Positions 48,087 to 61,249 of a stretch of 64,000 nt of DNA are shown one piece after another (position 1 is the first letter of the stretch; every line of letters begins with the position of its first letter). The stretch lies in assembly GCA_047967505.1 (NCBI GenBank), contig CM106539.1; one strand, written 5' to 3'. A program made the translations under genes and the position numbers. The notes beneath the pieces are model-generated. The model saw nothing but the letters and a program-made list of their open reading frames with translations, was not told the origin of the DNA and did no database searches. The stretch is from Dipteris shenzhenensis (Eukaryota; Polypodiophyta; Polypodiopsida; Gleicheniales).

Positions 48087-51000
48087 TCAACCATGATGCA
48101 TTTGCATGACTTTGCATCCAATTTCCTGTGATGATCTGTATGTGGGCATATGCTATGCAACCAAATATGTGGAGATGCCCAATGTGTGGCTTGTGTCCAA
48201 TGAATGCTTCATAAGGTGTCATACCCTATATCGGTTTGGTAGGAAGCTGATTAAGCAAATAGTTTGCAGTGGCTATTGCTTCTACCCAATACTGATTCAG
48301 AAGATTTTCTCACTAAGCATTGCTCTAGCACTGTCTACTAAAGTACCTTTCTTCCTTTTAGCTCTTCCATTCTACTAAGGAGTATCTACACATGTGAATT
48401 GTCTTAGAATGCCGTGACTTCCTCAAATGTTCATGAATGCTGAATCCTTTATCTGATCTCATGACTTTGATCTTTTTGCCTATCTGGTTTTCTACCATGG
48501 CTTTGAATTCTTGAAATCTGGAAAACACTTCAGATTGCTCTTTCAAAAAGTAGACCCAACAATATCTGCTATAGTTGTCGATGAAAGTCATGTAGTAAAG
48601 TGAACCATTGATGTTGCAGGTTTGGGCATAACCCCATACATATGTATGTATCAAATCAAGAATACCTCATGCACTAGAGGTACTTCTACCAAAGTTGGAT
48701 CGCTTTTGTTTGCCGAAGCAGCATGCTTCGCATACTTTTTCAAGAAATTGTAGCTTAGGAATCCTAATTCCCATATTTTAATTCCTCAGATTTAACAAGT
48801 ACTTGATTTTGACATGACGATATCTCTTGTGCCATTTTGTAGATAGTGGCATCTATTGCGGTTGAGTTGACATGGCATGCTTATCTGGTACTGTAGCTAG
48901 CATTCTGTACAAGTGTCCTTCCTTGACACCTTTTGCTACTAGCTAACATCTTCTGGATTTGTCTCTGATAGTGCATTCATCTCCATTGAAGATGAATCGA
49001 TAATTGTGTTCCGTCATTTGACCTACTAACAAGAGGTTCTTGCTGAGCCTCGGAACATAGAGCACATCTTTTACCAATCCTTTTGTACCAATGAAATTGT
49101 TCATAGGGATAACACCTATCCCTTGAATTGGACTTGGTGTATTATCTGCTGTGTAGATGACATTCTTCTGACCTTCTAATGGTTTCATCTCTGTGAACCA
49201 TTCCTGATGATTTGTTAGGTGAGATGATGCACCACTGTCGATGTACCAAGGATCCTATTCTGCTTGGTCAACTTGATAGCTGAAATCCTCTTTTGTGTTG
49301 AAATCAGTGTCTAGATACACTGTATCAGTTTGTTGCATTCCTTGTTTGCAAGAAACATATTCCCATGTTCATTTGCAAAATGACTGTGACTAGAATGTCC
49401 ACCACAATGATTTCCTCTGCCGCAAAAATTCCCTTGAGTACTGCTAGATTGACTACCTTGGTCGTACTTCTTCTTGCGGCAATCTCTTTCATAGTGTCCA
49501 AACTTATGACAGTAGTTGCACTGGATGTTTGACATGGTGGATGCATTCCCTCATCCTTGGAATCTTCCTCGATTGGAATGATTTCCTCTTTGATGATTCT
49601 GATGTTGCTGAGGATGATGCTAATGATGATGTTGACTTTGTTGATGATGACCTTGTGGTCGTTGCTGATGATTACCACTTCGCTGGAATGATCTGCCTTT
49701 GCCTTTACATTTGTCTGAAGTTGTGAATGCCTGATCATTAGAATGACCTTTGCATGCTTGAATGGCTTGACTCTTGAGTTCTTCACCAAGTAGGACTAAC
49801 TGGAGCTTTTCTAGTGTTGGAATTCGCTGTTGGATGGCAATACTCTGGACTACATTCTCGTATCCCTCTTTTAGTCCATTCAGGATGACTTGAACCATTT
49901 CTGTTGGATTCATGGTCTCTCCTGCTGCTGTGAGTTGATTGTTGTAGTCTTTTATCTTGAGTACGTAAGCATGACCAGTTTCTCTACTATTGCAGAAAAT
50001 TTGGTTGATTTGGTTTCTTAGTGTGAGAATCCTAGAAGTGTTCTTGGACTCATAGAGAGCTGCGAACATATCCCATGCTTCTTTTGATGTCTTAACAATG
50101 TTGATTTGTCCTAGCATGACATCTTGCACATTCTGCTTGATCAGATGATATGCGTACTTATCTTTCTTATCCCATTCTGCATGTGCTTGGGCAATGGCAG
50201 TATCTGCTACAAGGGGGAGGAGCATTTTCTGAGCAAAATCTTCCGAGTGTCTGAGCGAAGGAAAAAAAAGCTTCCAACTATGCAAAAATATGACAAAAAT
50301 GGATCAGAAGAAAACATAGTTTCACTTAGAAATATGAAAAGTATTATAGGAATGCCTATTTTATACACGAATATTTATGTGAATCTTTGGGAATGGTGAG
50401 AACATAATGGGATGGCTTTTGAAGAAACCCACATATAGAGTAGACTTCTCTATGAAAATTCCCTTATGATCCTTCTTACAACTTTTTACTTAATAGGGGG
50501 TGACATTGAAAAACCTCTCTCAACCTATCTTCATGAAAGGGTTTCTCCAAAGAAAACTCATTAAAGCAAGCCATCAAGGTAGTTTCACCAGCGAAACCCC
50601 TTTGAACAAGGTCTTTCAAGGTAGTTTTGCTAGCGAAACTACCTTGGACAGCACTTTTAAAAGTGACATAACTTTCACATCCAATGTCCAAATATAGTCA
50701 TTCAGCCACTCAAATTGATCGGAAAACCCCATTTGAGCACATCTATGGGGTTATATTTTGGAAAACCTTGCATATATAGTATTAAATATTACATGTATTT
50801 TATGAGAGTGATATATAAGCCCAAGTTAATACTTATTTACAGTAATTTAAACTTCTGTAGAAACATGTCCATAAATATCTTGTTATTAATACTATAAAAA
50901 CACTTGAAATATATTGCCATATGATATACATGTGTTTAATAAGTATTTATTTATGTATAATATTATTATATTGAGAGTGATTATGAGGGACATTTCTTAA

Positions 51001-51390
51001 ATGAATTATTTTTCAATACTTTTTTAAGGTAATAACAAGGGTACAAAGGGATGTCTATGAATAAGAAGATTTATGTTATGTAAAAATGAATGAGTGACTA
51101 GTCTGTATATTTTTATGATAAAGGGATCTAGTTCTAATGAAAATAAAAGTGTAAAAACCATGTTTCCTAAAGAAATACTATTTTTAAAATCTCTTGAAAA
51201 ACACGCTCGTATGAACCTGCTCATAGATTTTTGCTTGTAAAATTGACGCATCCCTACAAGTGCAAAACTATTTGTGTAGCTGTAGATCCCATTGTTGGTG
51301 TTGTGACAATAGGTATTTCCATGTGTCGTAATTGGAGTTTTCTAGCTTAGCAGATGCCTCTAGATTGAGATTGCTAGTCTTAGACATGGT
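48087..51390 (-). pseudogene. copia-2 gag, protease and integrase N-terminal part
   Basis: Gag starts near 51390 (NSNYDTWKYLL motif) and continues at 50285-49620 after an apparent insertion. The zinc knuckle CNYCHKFGHYERDC lies at about 49520-49480. Protease and GAG-pre-integrase remnants lie at 49188-48650, with LYVPRLSKNLLLVGQ. Integrase lies at 48654-48100, with MTFIDNYSRYCWVYFLKEQSEVF and, at the end, MTPYEAFIGHKPHIGHLHIFGC. Several stops and frame changes are present. The integrase frame ends exactly at the direct repeat of the nested element and resumes at 35164. Confidence 0.9.
50290..51260. other. Probable insertion inside copia-2 gag
   Basis: About 1 kb of AT-rich, non-coding DNA separates two gag parts that are normally only about 50 codons apart. 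It contains a near-perfect 30-bp palindrome at 50618-50647 (CAAGGTAGTTTTGCTAGCG...) and related GTAGTTTCACCAGCGAAAC motifs nearby. I could not define its ends or a target duplication. Confidence 0.5.
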
Positions 51391-51399
51391 GCAAGAATT

Positions 51400-53520
51400 G
51401 TACTCAAAGTGTTGTGAAAATCTCTATCTGAATCAACTGCAAAACACTGACTATGCCAAGTGAAATATTAACTATCGGTGAAGATAGAATTGCAATTGAT
51501 AAAATCCGATCTGTATTACAAGGCTTGTGGCAAATGATGCCAAGAATAGCCAAGAGGCTTTACAAGGCTGAAATGATGTGCACAATGCCATGAAATAGCC
51601 GAATAGGCTTTATAATAATAGCATGTGTGTAGAGGTGATGTGCATGTAGGAAGTGGATTTATCAGTGAAGCTCAAAAGTGAGTGATACTTGTGCCAACGG
51701 GCGCGTAGAGCGCAAAAAATTGATTGTTTTTTCTTTTTGGAGCGCCCTCAAATTCTTCATGGACCAAGAGATACGTCTTGATCTAGGTGGAGAGGCAAAA
51801 GGGGTGCAAATGTGCTCAATGATGATGTGGCAGTCAGGGGGTCACATGCAGTGATTGTGCCTAGCAAGAGGTGTGCTTGTGGAGCAGAGAGCTAAGATGG
51901 CAACTATGTACACATGCAAGGTGTACAGTGTGCCTATGTGGAGTAACTCTGTGCTTGCAAAAGACTGCCACCTGGTAGTGCTGATGTGGCAATGATGTCA
52001 CTGATGATATGGAATGGTGCCATGTGTCTGAGTCTTAACCAAGCTTTATTGACCCATGGTTGACCTGATCCAGGGTTAACTTAACCAATCCTATCCACTT
52101 GCTGACCAGGGTTATGGTACCTAGGTTAACTTGACCAAATGTGGGGAGCCACGTGTTAGTCAATTGACCTTAGGTGATAAGGTTTGTGGTGACCTTAGGA
52201 TAAGGTGGCCACCACGTGTCGTGAGGGGAGGCTCACTGGAATAAAAAAGGTTTTGTCGGATTCTGACTAAACTTCCATCGTGGAGGAGCCACGTTGATCT
52301 TTTGGAGTCCATTGTGTGAGGTACAGTCGAGAATTGTTTGGAGCTCTGGGCTATTGTAGAACCTGCAAGGCTATTGTTGTTGTAGATGATGGCAACCATT
52401 TTCTTTGTAGAGCCTAGGAGGAGTTGGCGCTTGGCTCGTTGATGGCATCCATGCATGTTGTAGTCGAAAGTTCAGAGTTGTTGACGGCTTGCAGAGATGC
52501 TGGTTGTGTGGAGCCTTTATGTTGTAGCTTGATCTGCAGATTGAGCGTGCCAATTGTCATGGAGTTTTTACACAAGAGAAAGTCGATCATTGGAGAAGCG
52601 GTGGTTGTTGTAGCATATTTTCTTTGGAAACAAATGGCAATGGAGGTGGCTGGGACAATGGCTAAGGACCATTTCAGAAGGTAGGCAATCAAGCTAGCCA
52701 TTGTGGGAGCTTGGCACTATTTTTTAGAGGTACAAACCGGTGGGATAGCATGACTGGCTGGAGAGGCATCTTTTGAAGAATGTCTATGTCATGGTTGCCT
52801 TGGTTGTATTCTGGGCTATAGAAGCCATGGGCAATGTCATGGGTATCGCCTTTGGAGAGGTGGCTCAATCGATTGGAGAAGTCTCCTAACTGTTTAGAAG
52901 ATTTTTAGTAGTGGTTAGAGCCACGGGAGCTTTTAGATGAAGCTAACCTTGGCGGCCATGGAGGAGATGCTATGAAGGTGAAGGCTATAGGTCGCATGAT
53001 TGGCATTGAACAGACCGTGGCTTTTGTTGGAGGGCTTGTTGAGCTGATTGGAGCCAAAGGCATTGTTAGAAGCCTATGGAGTTGCTTACGACTCAACAAT
53101 CCTTCCCTTGAAATTTTTTATGCAAGATGTAGCTCCTTCACTCTTTGTCTTAAGAACTCTATCTCTCACAACAAATATCGGTTCACAAATCTTAGAATAG
53201 CTCTCACACTATACAAGAATAATCTCTCTCTCTCACAATCAAATCATGCAATAAAGAAGAAGAAGCTCTCTTAATCATATCACTCAAGAAACGAGGAAGG
53301 AGATCTCTCTCTCAAAGAAATCTGTGAAGGAACAATGATTAACAGAAATATCTCAATAAGAATGAATGGAATTCTCTCAAAGAACTCTCAAGGAAAGGAC
53401 AGAAGTTCCTCTCACATGGATGGAATTTTCTCTATCACTCAACGAAAGTGAAAGAACACTCAATGTCTGAGTCTCTCTTGCACTCTCAAGAATCGCAATG
53501 CCTCAGCAGAAGGCAAGGGA
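51400..53520. other. copia-2 leader region, otherwise unrecognised
   Basis: About 2.1 kb lies between the primer-binding site and the gag start. This is longer than a usual copia leader, so a further insertion is possible. Only short open frames occur, none with a recognised domain. CT-rich and CTCTCAA-rich repeats occupy 53220-53500. Confidence 0.45.
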
Positions 53521-53532
53521 GCTCTGATACCA
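53521..53532 (-). other. copia-2 primer-binding site
   Basis: TGGTATCAGAGC on the minus strand, directly abutting the 5' LTR. It is a perfect match to the usual initiator-Met-tRNA primer site. Confidence 0.93.
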
Positions 53533-53789
53533 TGACAAAATATGAAGAGGGGAGAGGAGAAGAGTGGAGATGAGGAGAGAGGGCACAGCTAGAGATCACA
53601 CCACAAATGACTAACAATACACTAGATTTAGTTGAAAATGTAGAATATATGCAAACCCATTTAGGGTTAGGGTTAGGGCATCTATCCCTTTCCTTTATAG
53701 CACTCTATTGGGTTAGTGCTATGCACATACGATCACATGATGGTGCTATGCACACATGATCACATGAAGTTGAGCATGAACTCTTAATA
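53533..53789 (-). repeat. copia-2 5' LTR (right)
   Basis: This 257-bp LTR, TGACAAAATATG... to ...CTCTTAATA, has a terminal CA mutated to TA and a short insertion (AGCTAGAGATCA) absent from the left copy. Confidence 0.92.
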
Positions 53790-54260
53790 GACCATGGATT
53801 ACAAAGGCCTCATGGATTCTTTGCATCGTGGTATTCAAAAATGCCACCTGAACTAGTGGAAGGATCTTCCCTTGACATTGTGTTGCCACGAACCCAATCT
53901 TCATCCTCGAAACTTCTAGTGGTTTCATTCCTAATTTTTTGGAATACGAATGCTTCTCCTACCTCTTCATGACCTTGCATCAGCTCCCTAGGAACCTCTT
54001 TAGAGTCACTTGTTCATCCTCTATCCTGGGCCCTGGTGAAGTAATACAACGAGGAGATGACTCAGGTTCCTCCACGTTTGACATCTACTACCAATGCCTC
54101 CATGAACCTTCTATGAGAATTCACTGCTCCCAAAACTTGCCATTTTTAGCAACAATGGATTTGAATTCATTATATTGGCCTCAATACTCCACATTAACTT
54201 TATCCATGATTTTGCCTTTGATGATTTCATGATCCTCTGCTACAAGTTATGAATCAAATC
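53790..54260 (-). pseudogene. gypsy-1 upstream part, separated by copia-2
   Basis: It begins with the right copy of the GACCA duplication. Read across the copia-2 insertion site, the minus strand is open from 53928 (MKPLEVSRMKIGF...) into the left flank at 32986, so this was contiguous with 32986 before the insertion. It is probably part of the gypsy-1 gag or its upstream region. No domain is clear beyond continuity, and its right end is not defined. Confidence 0.55.
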
Positions 54261-55777
54261 TTGAAAATGCGCAATGGTTGATTGAATTCTCCTGCGTGCA
54301 CCCTTGACATCAAACGTTTGCTAGACTAACTTCAGTGCTTGAACATCACTTTGCAAGATTTGAATTTGTCTTTGTAGACATTGAACACTCTCTTATTCAA
54401 CTTTGGCGGTGCCTCCATATGGTTCACAGCATGCACATTGTTTCTGCAACACTCACACAGAGAGGCTATGTGTACTCTTCACATATCTCTCACAATCTAG
54501 GTGCCGAATTTGTTTTTAGGATCACCGGTGTAATAGGTAGAGATTTTACATGAAATCTACCTACTAAAACCAACAAAGTATCATCGAGAAACACAGTGAG
54601 AACTTCCAAAACACAACATTCCAATTTTGAATTTATTGCAAACAGAGATCATAGTGATTAATACTATTGTATGTTCATTCTATTGCCACTAAAAATTCAT
54701 TACAACATATAGAAAGTATAGAAACCTAGACAAAGCATAATCTTGCATGTAGGAACACTTCCACATTCAAAACTTTTGAACAACATAAGAGAGGATGTCC
54801 ATTCCATCTATATGATAGTTCTAACTACTAGCACATGTGCTTCACAAGCGGTTTCCTGTAACTACTATTAGCCGGAAAAGAAATCAGGACCAGAGGCTAG
54901 AGGCTAAGCATGGCAATGCTCGAGGGCCATAGAGGAAAGGAGAACGTGAGGGTGAAACATTATCACGGGAGGGGAAAAGGAATTAGAAGGGGAGGGAATG
55001 AAGAGGGAGACTATGACACAAGGGGAAAGGGAGAGGGGGAATAGAAGCGTGTACATGATGGGAGGAGGAATGTAAACATGCAGACATCAAGGGAAGAGGA
55101 CCATGCTTTATTTTGAAAGGAAGGGAAGGGAGAAATCAAAGTACTAGCTAGGTGGCTTTACAAGAATGAGCGTGCCTCATCAAGGAATAGCCCCCTCCTT
55201 TTATAGCCAAGAGAGAGGGTCTCTCCCAATAAATGCATCCTCCCACATGCATGGTGTGTGTGGAAGAGTCTCCCATGTGGGCTAGGCAGTTATGCAATCT
55301 CAATTGCATGCGATAATGCTTAGCCACATTTTCCCACATATATCAACTCCCATATCCCAAGTCTATGATACTCCCTTGGTCTCTTCCCAATTTTATAATA
55401 CGTTCAAACATCTAGGAGGACAAGTGGAGGGTTGGCACAAGGAATCTTGCCACCTCATCCTACTTTCCCCATTATTTAACTTGCATCCTTGGACTATCTA
55501 TACCTCCCCCACATGGGCCTATCCTATATGGAGGGAATAACCTAATATAATATCCATCTCCACCTATTTTATATTACTTCTCCCATGGATTTTGAGCCAT
55601 ATCTCACTAAATGCAACCTAGGTGGAGGGGTGGCACATGGAGGAGCCATGCCGCCTTACATTTTATAATGTTACTACCATGGATCACACCTTATGGGTCC
55701 TTTTACGTGGAAGGGTGGCACATGGTCATGCCCTGCCACCTCAACCCTGGGCCCTATGCACACCATATTTTATTATA
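54261..55777. other. Unassigned region with repeated GTGGCAC-rich motif
   Basis: No gene is recognised. Between 55430 and 55740 a motif of the type GTGGARGGGTGGCACAWGG...CC-TGCCRCCTCA-CC occurs three times. This could be the 3' LTR or terminal region of gypsy-2, but I find no matching copy on the other side of that element. Confidence 0.4.
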
Positions 55778-58757
55778 CTATTGCCACACATACAAACACA
55801 CACACATATTAATGCCTTTTTCCTTAGACAAATTTATCCATAATAGTTCCCCCCTCCCAGGCAGGGAATGCACAGCATTTCCATGCCTGGGTGCATCACG
55901 CACAAAGAAGGGCTTGAGATAACGCTTGTTGATCACCTTCCTGCCATATGGCTCATGCAGCTCCTGAACTTGTATAGACCCATTGCTATGTTCCTTGATG
56001 ACTTTGTATGGACCGGTCCATAGTGGCAGAAACTTCTTATCCATTTGGTGGTCCAATCTGTTATCAAAGCATAGCACAACATCCCCCTCAGCAAAGTGTC
56101 TTTCCCATTCCTTGCGAATCTTAGCATCCAAGTGGGCCTTTTGTCGATTCTTTTGAATCTCTATTTGATGTAGGGCAAGGAATCGGGTTTCATCTAGCTT
56201 CTCAAGTTGCACCAACCGGGCCTCTACATGTTCATCTTCTGTCATCCTCTGTTCTTGTGCCAATATCAAAGCTGGAATCTCTATCTCTAGTGGTAAAACA
56301 GCCTCAGTACCATATACCAACTCAAAAGGAGTGTGACCTATAGATGTTTTATGAGTGATGTTGTAAGCCCATATGGCTTCTGTGACCTTCTGATCCCACT
56401 GGCTCCTATTCCCTGTGGCCATTTTTCCCATGGTTTTACAAAGGAGGCCATTGGTCTGCTCCGTTTGACCCATGGATACTAGATAATAGATGCTAGAAGT
56501 GTGATGATCAATACCCATGTGATCCATGAGTAACTCCACTGCTTCATTTAAGAATGGAATCCCATGGTCGGAGACCATTTCCATGGGTGTCCCAAACCTT
56601 GTGCAGATATGTTCAAATATGAAATTTGAAACTGCCTTACCATTTGCAGTGGGGAGGGCGATAGCTTCAGCCCACTTAGTGACATACTGAGTGGCTACCA
56701 AAAGATACTTCTTTTGCGGGCAGTCATGGGCAAGGGCTCAACAAAATCTACTCCCCACTTCTGAAACGGATGGATGGACATCACTGGGTAATGTTGCCTA
56801 GGACGCAAATCCTTCCTACCAAAGAATTGGCATGGTTCACAGGTTTTGCAATACAAAGTGACATCCTTGAACAAGGTTGGCCAATAGTATCTAGCATGTA
56901 AAATCTTCTTAGCTGTATAGTCACTGGCATAGTGGCCTCCACAAAATCCATCATGATGATGCTTCAATACCTTAGGTACTTCATCTGCATCAATGGCCCA
57001 TCTTAGTATCCCATCCATGCCTTGATGGTACAACACCCCATCAAAGAGGGTGTAGCGCCTACTATCTCTGCGGATCTTCTTTCTCTCATAGCTAGTACTT
57101 TCTGGAGGAAAGGAGAAAGCAGTCAGAAACTTGTAGATACTGCCATACCATGGATCCCCCACTTCTATGGCTGCTATAAGGGTTACATCGAGGCACTCCT
57201 CTAAATCAATCAAAGCATTCTTCAAGTTGGAACAACCCCCTTTTACAATTTTGAAAGAAAAATCATATTCTTGTAGAACTGCCAACCATTTGGCCAACCG
57301 GCCCATGGGATTTGGTGATTGAAGAACCTGCTTTGCAAGACCATTGCTAGAGATTATAATGGACTTTCTAGCCACATAATGCTTAAATTTCTCAGTGCAA
57401 AAAACCGAAGACAAGGCATGAAGCAACAAGTAGCTCGATCACCGTACAATGAGTAGAATTGAAATCAAAGTTTTCCTAGTGTATCAGTAGTTCTTCACCT
57501 TGAATCATCCACGGTGTATCATCCCACCCGTTGTCTCCTTCAGCAATGCACTGTACTCGCCCACCATTGGTAGCCGTAAGGCTTGTCAGGCTCTGAGTAG
57601 CATCGTTCGGTGTCAAGCAATTGTCGAGAAGCAAATCGAACGGGATACATGGACTGATCCTCCCCTTGTTGGAGAAGAATACCTGCCAGAGTGTGCTCAC
57701 CAAACCCAGGATTGATATAGAAAGTCTTTGACCAATCTGGATTGCGTAGAATGGGTTCTAAAGCCAAAGCATTCTTGATTTGTGCAAACCCATGATCACA
57801 ATCCTCATCCCAAGAGAAATCAACCCCATCTTTTAATAGCATAGTCATGGGTCATGTCAAAGCAACATATTAATCAATGAAGTGGCGATAGTATCCTGCT
57901 AGATTGACAAATGAGCATACTTGGCATTTGGTTGTTGGCGGGGAGAGCTTGAGGATGGCTTCTACCTTCTCGAGGTTAGGCTTAACACCCTCGGATGAGA
58001 CAATATGTCCCAGTAACCTCCTTTGAGTGGCTCCAATGGTGCATTTCTCTGGGTTGAGACTGCCATTCGCATCATTGACCCTTTCGAAGGCCAACCTAAC
58101 CTTAATGACGTGCTCCTTACGTGACGAGAATATACAAAAATCATCTAAAAACACCTCCAAGAAATCCCCCAAATAAGGATCAAACACCATTTGCATAAAT
58201 ATTTGAAAGGTAGCAGGAGCATTGGTGAGGCCAAATGGCATTACTTTGAATGCAAATGTCCCGCACGGTGTGGAAAATGTGGTTTTAAGGACATCTTCTT
58301 TGAAAATTCTGATTTGATAAAATCCAGAGTAGCCATCACAGAAAGTATACATCTCATGACCACTTACCTTCTCAAGAATGAGGTCTTGAAAGGGAAGAGG
58401 ATGATGGTCCCTCTTGGTGGCTGCATTGAGTTTCTTATAGTCGATGCAGACCCGCCACTTGTTGGTTTTCTTTGGGGTGACTACCACTGGTGAAACCCAT
58501 CCAGTATTGTGAACCGGAACAATAAACCCAGCTTCTACAAGCTTCTGTAACTCCAAGCACAAAGCATCAGTCTGTAGGGGCCCTAATCTCCAATTCTTCT
58601 GAGCCACAACCTTCGCATCAGGCTTCAGCTCTATCTTGTGCTCTATGGCAGTCACATGGCGAAGGTGGTGGTAGCTAGTTGCAAAGAGGTCAGGGAAATC
58701 TTTGAACATTTCTAGGAACTCATATTTCTCACTTGGAGTGAGGTCTGGGGAAAGCAT
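55778..58757 (-). pseudogene. gypsy-2 pol: RT, RNase H, integrase
   Basis: RT is open at 58757-57870, with GWVSPVVVTPKK, CIDYKKLN, FCDGYSGFYQI, MPFGLTNAPATF and EVFLDDFCIF, the catalytic YLDD box altered to FLDD. RNase H continues in broken frames (57848-57540, then 57429). Integrase lies at 57429-55778, with an HHCC-type finger (HHDGFCGGHY...CKTCEPCQ), WGVDFVEPLP, a frame change near 56700, then DHGIPFLNEAV and HKTSIGHTPFELVYG. The gag-protease-RT-RNase H-integrase order is that of Ty3/gypsy. No chromodomain is visible. Stops near 57860 and 57530 and the frame change at 56700 make it inactive. Confidence 0.92.
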
Positions 58758-58766
58758 AGATTCAAG

Positions 58767-59129
58767 CTATTGAGGACTAGCTGTTATCTTTTTTACAGGT
58801 GGCGGGGTCAGAGACACCCCCATCATGTAAACTTCCTCCTCTGAGAACTCCTCCCCCCCGTCTGATTCTTCCATTGATTCAGACACTGAGGATGAGAGAG
58901 TATCACTGTCTTGATCCTCTTCTTCTTCTAGTTCCATGGCACCTGGTTGCACCGGGATCTTCTCCTTAGAAGCACCAAAAGACATGTGTCCTGTCTTTCT
59001 ATAGCTGATTGCATCACTCTTTCTCAACCATGGTCTCCCGAGTATGGCTGGGTAACTCCTACCTGTATCTTCAATGTCCACTACATAGAAATTGACAGTG
59101 GTGGTCAACCCATTGATAGTGATGGGCAA
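58767..59129 (-). pseudogene. gypsy-2 protease region
   Basis: Contains FYVVDIEDTGRSYPAILGRPWL, the typical C-terminal part of the gypsy aspartic protease, followed by an acidic stretch (EEEEDQDSDT) before RT. The catalytic DTG part should lie upstream near 59250, where the minus strand encodes a broken version. Confidence 0.75.
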
Positions 59130-59396
59130 ATCCTCAATGACTCCCAGGGTGGCGAGTCATTAACCATCTGCTACCTTGATTCGAGTGGAGGAACGCCTTG
59201 TACATTTCAAATTCAATTTCTTCATGATTTGGGGCACCATGATATTACATGCAGCTCCCCCATCAACACACACATTTTTGACACAACAATTATCTATGAT
59301 GACATCGACTGTATGTGGGTGCCGATCAATTTCTTTAGAGATAGAAGATACCTCTCTTACCTTTCCCTTTTTCTTGTTCCTCCTTGTTGAGAGCCC

Positions 59397-60662
59397 TTAC
59401 TGCAGCTCACGTCTCACCTTAGGGCTTAATGCTATTAGTTGAGGGAGCGTGATGCTTAAAGAACGATGAGCAAGGTCCTGAATGTTTGAATAGTCTTCTT
59501 GCCCCGAGCCGATGGGAAAATCCAAGGGCGACCACTTACTCCTACGAGATCTTTTAGTTTTCTCTATTGGTGGGTCTGCCATCCGAGGGCTTTGAGAAGG
59601 ACACCTTCTTCGTGGGGTGGCCTGGTCCACGGTTTGGAGAGGGGTGCGAGGTGGTACAACTTCTTTTCCTGAGGTCAAGGATCTCTACATCAGAATCCTC
59701 AGTGCCAGATATACTTAGAAGATTCACCCTTAGAATATTGGGACATTCCGTGCGATAATGACCTTTCTGGTGGCACTCGTAGCATACAACATTAGCTCGG
59801 TCTCTTGGAGGACGGTTGGCTTGATTTCTGATGCCCACCATCTCAAGCCGAAGATCATTCAGCGCCTTAGCTAGGTCATTGACTCCGGGTTCTTTTGCAG
59901 GAGGGGCCTCTTTAGCTGGAGGGGCTGAGGGAGTAGAAAGGAGAGGGGCTCGTGGGCAAGGCTGGGGAAATCTTCGAGGCAGAGGGTGAGAATATACACC
60001 TTGTTGAGGGTAAGCATCTAAGGGAGGACCATACATTTGAGGTGGAGGTGGTGGATACATCCCTGATGAGGGGTGGGGGTATGCCCCTGAGTTAGAACCC
60101 CTAGGTTGTTGTTGCAAGAATTGAGGGGGTTGCGGAGGGACAATCGTCTTCTTTGAATCGGGATCAGACTGAACTTTATCAAACTTTTGGGCAATCTCAT
60201 TTGCTAGCACCATAGTTTCTGGATTCTCCCATTTAAGCTTGACACTTGCTCCTACTACAAGGTAGCCCAGCACATGCTGAGTCATTCCAGCTTAAAATCT
60301 GGCATTGTCCTCCTGTGTGGCAATTAAACAGTCCAGGAGCATGGCCGCTCGATCCACATATCGCATCGTCTCACCTTCTGACTACTTCAAGTTTGCCACC
60401 TACTAGTACACATTCTTCGTCTCCTCTTCTTTGCTGAAATACTCAATCATCACTGCTGTTAACCTTGGCCAGCTTTGGTGAACGTCTTTGGCCTGCTTCT
60501 CATACCACACTTGAGCCAAACCCTCTAGAAATGTGGGAAGAACCAACAGTCATCTGTCTTCAGTAAGAAAGTTGAGAGAAACACAATGGCACTTGAAGGC
60601 CACAAGATACTCATTTGGATTTTCTTCAACCCGTCCACAAAACATGGGAATGTTAGCCATGC
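59397..60662 (-). pseudogene. gypsy-2 gag
   Basis: It starts at an ATG near 60662 (MANIPMFCGRVEENPNEYL) and shows gag-core motifs (EGLAQVWYEKQ) in a frame with several stops. It becomes open at 60285-59554 and ends with a Pro-rich stretch and the zinc knuckle CYECHQKGHYRTEC near 59790-59750. The stops make it non-functional. Confidence 0.85.
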
Positions 60663-61240
60663 TTGGAAAATGGAAAAGAGAGAGACAAAATGAGGCTTAT
60701 CTATGGGCAAACAATGGAAAGAGGTAGCTTGAACTGAAAATTAGGTGAAGATACATCCACAAAGCACACATAGGCAGGGTAGGGTGTGACTCGTGTATTG
60801 TGAAATACTACACGGGAAGAATTTTCAGCATAGAATAGCTCATAAACAATCTTAAAAGGACCAACCCTCATGATATCGCAACCATCTTTACAAGCAAGGG
60901 TTAGAGATGCGATGCTGCATGAGGTTGTTCATCAAGGCAAATAGGAATGCCATGACAAATGTCAATAGTTGGAGAGCTTGCACATCACCTTCAGCTTCAT
61001 CTAGTTCTTGTAGTTGCCATGCTATTTCTTCAAGGGGTGTGCAGTTTGGCATCCTTCTTTTGAGCAATGTCCTTGAGGACCTTTTTGATGATCTTCCGAA
61101 GTTGGTAAACTCGTATCAAGTATGCCCAACACTTAGTTTCATGATGACCACAACCTTTGCATTCCTTACAAATGATCACCCTCCTTCATGGCTTGCAGCT
61201 TTGTTGGGGTGGTGCTTCCACTCGCGTCATGCGTGATTGA
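60663..61240. other. Flank of gypsy-2, nothing recognised
   Basis: I expected the 5' LTR and PBS of gypsy-2 here, but no repeat of the left side and no clear tRNA-complementary site is visible. The boundary of the element stays open. Confidence 0.4.
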
Positions 61241-61249
61241 AGTACAAGC

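Larger units (their letters stand above)
32987..53789 (-). mobile_element. Ty1/copia element (copia-2) carrying a 12.9-kb nested insertion
   Basis: A second minus-strand copia element, flanked by the 5-bp duplication GACCA (32982-32986 and 53790-53794). Its LTRs are short (32987-33230 and 53533-53789). The PBS at 53521-53532 is a perfect TGGTATCAGAGC on the minus strand, and a polypurine tract GAGGGAAGG abuts the left LTR at 33231. Coding order from the right is gag, protease, integrase, then the nested element 35177-48086, then RT and RNase H. It inserted into the gag region of gypsy-1, whose minus-strand sequence continues on both sides. Confidence 0.93.
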
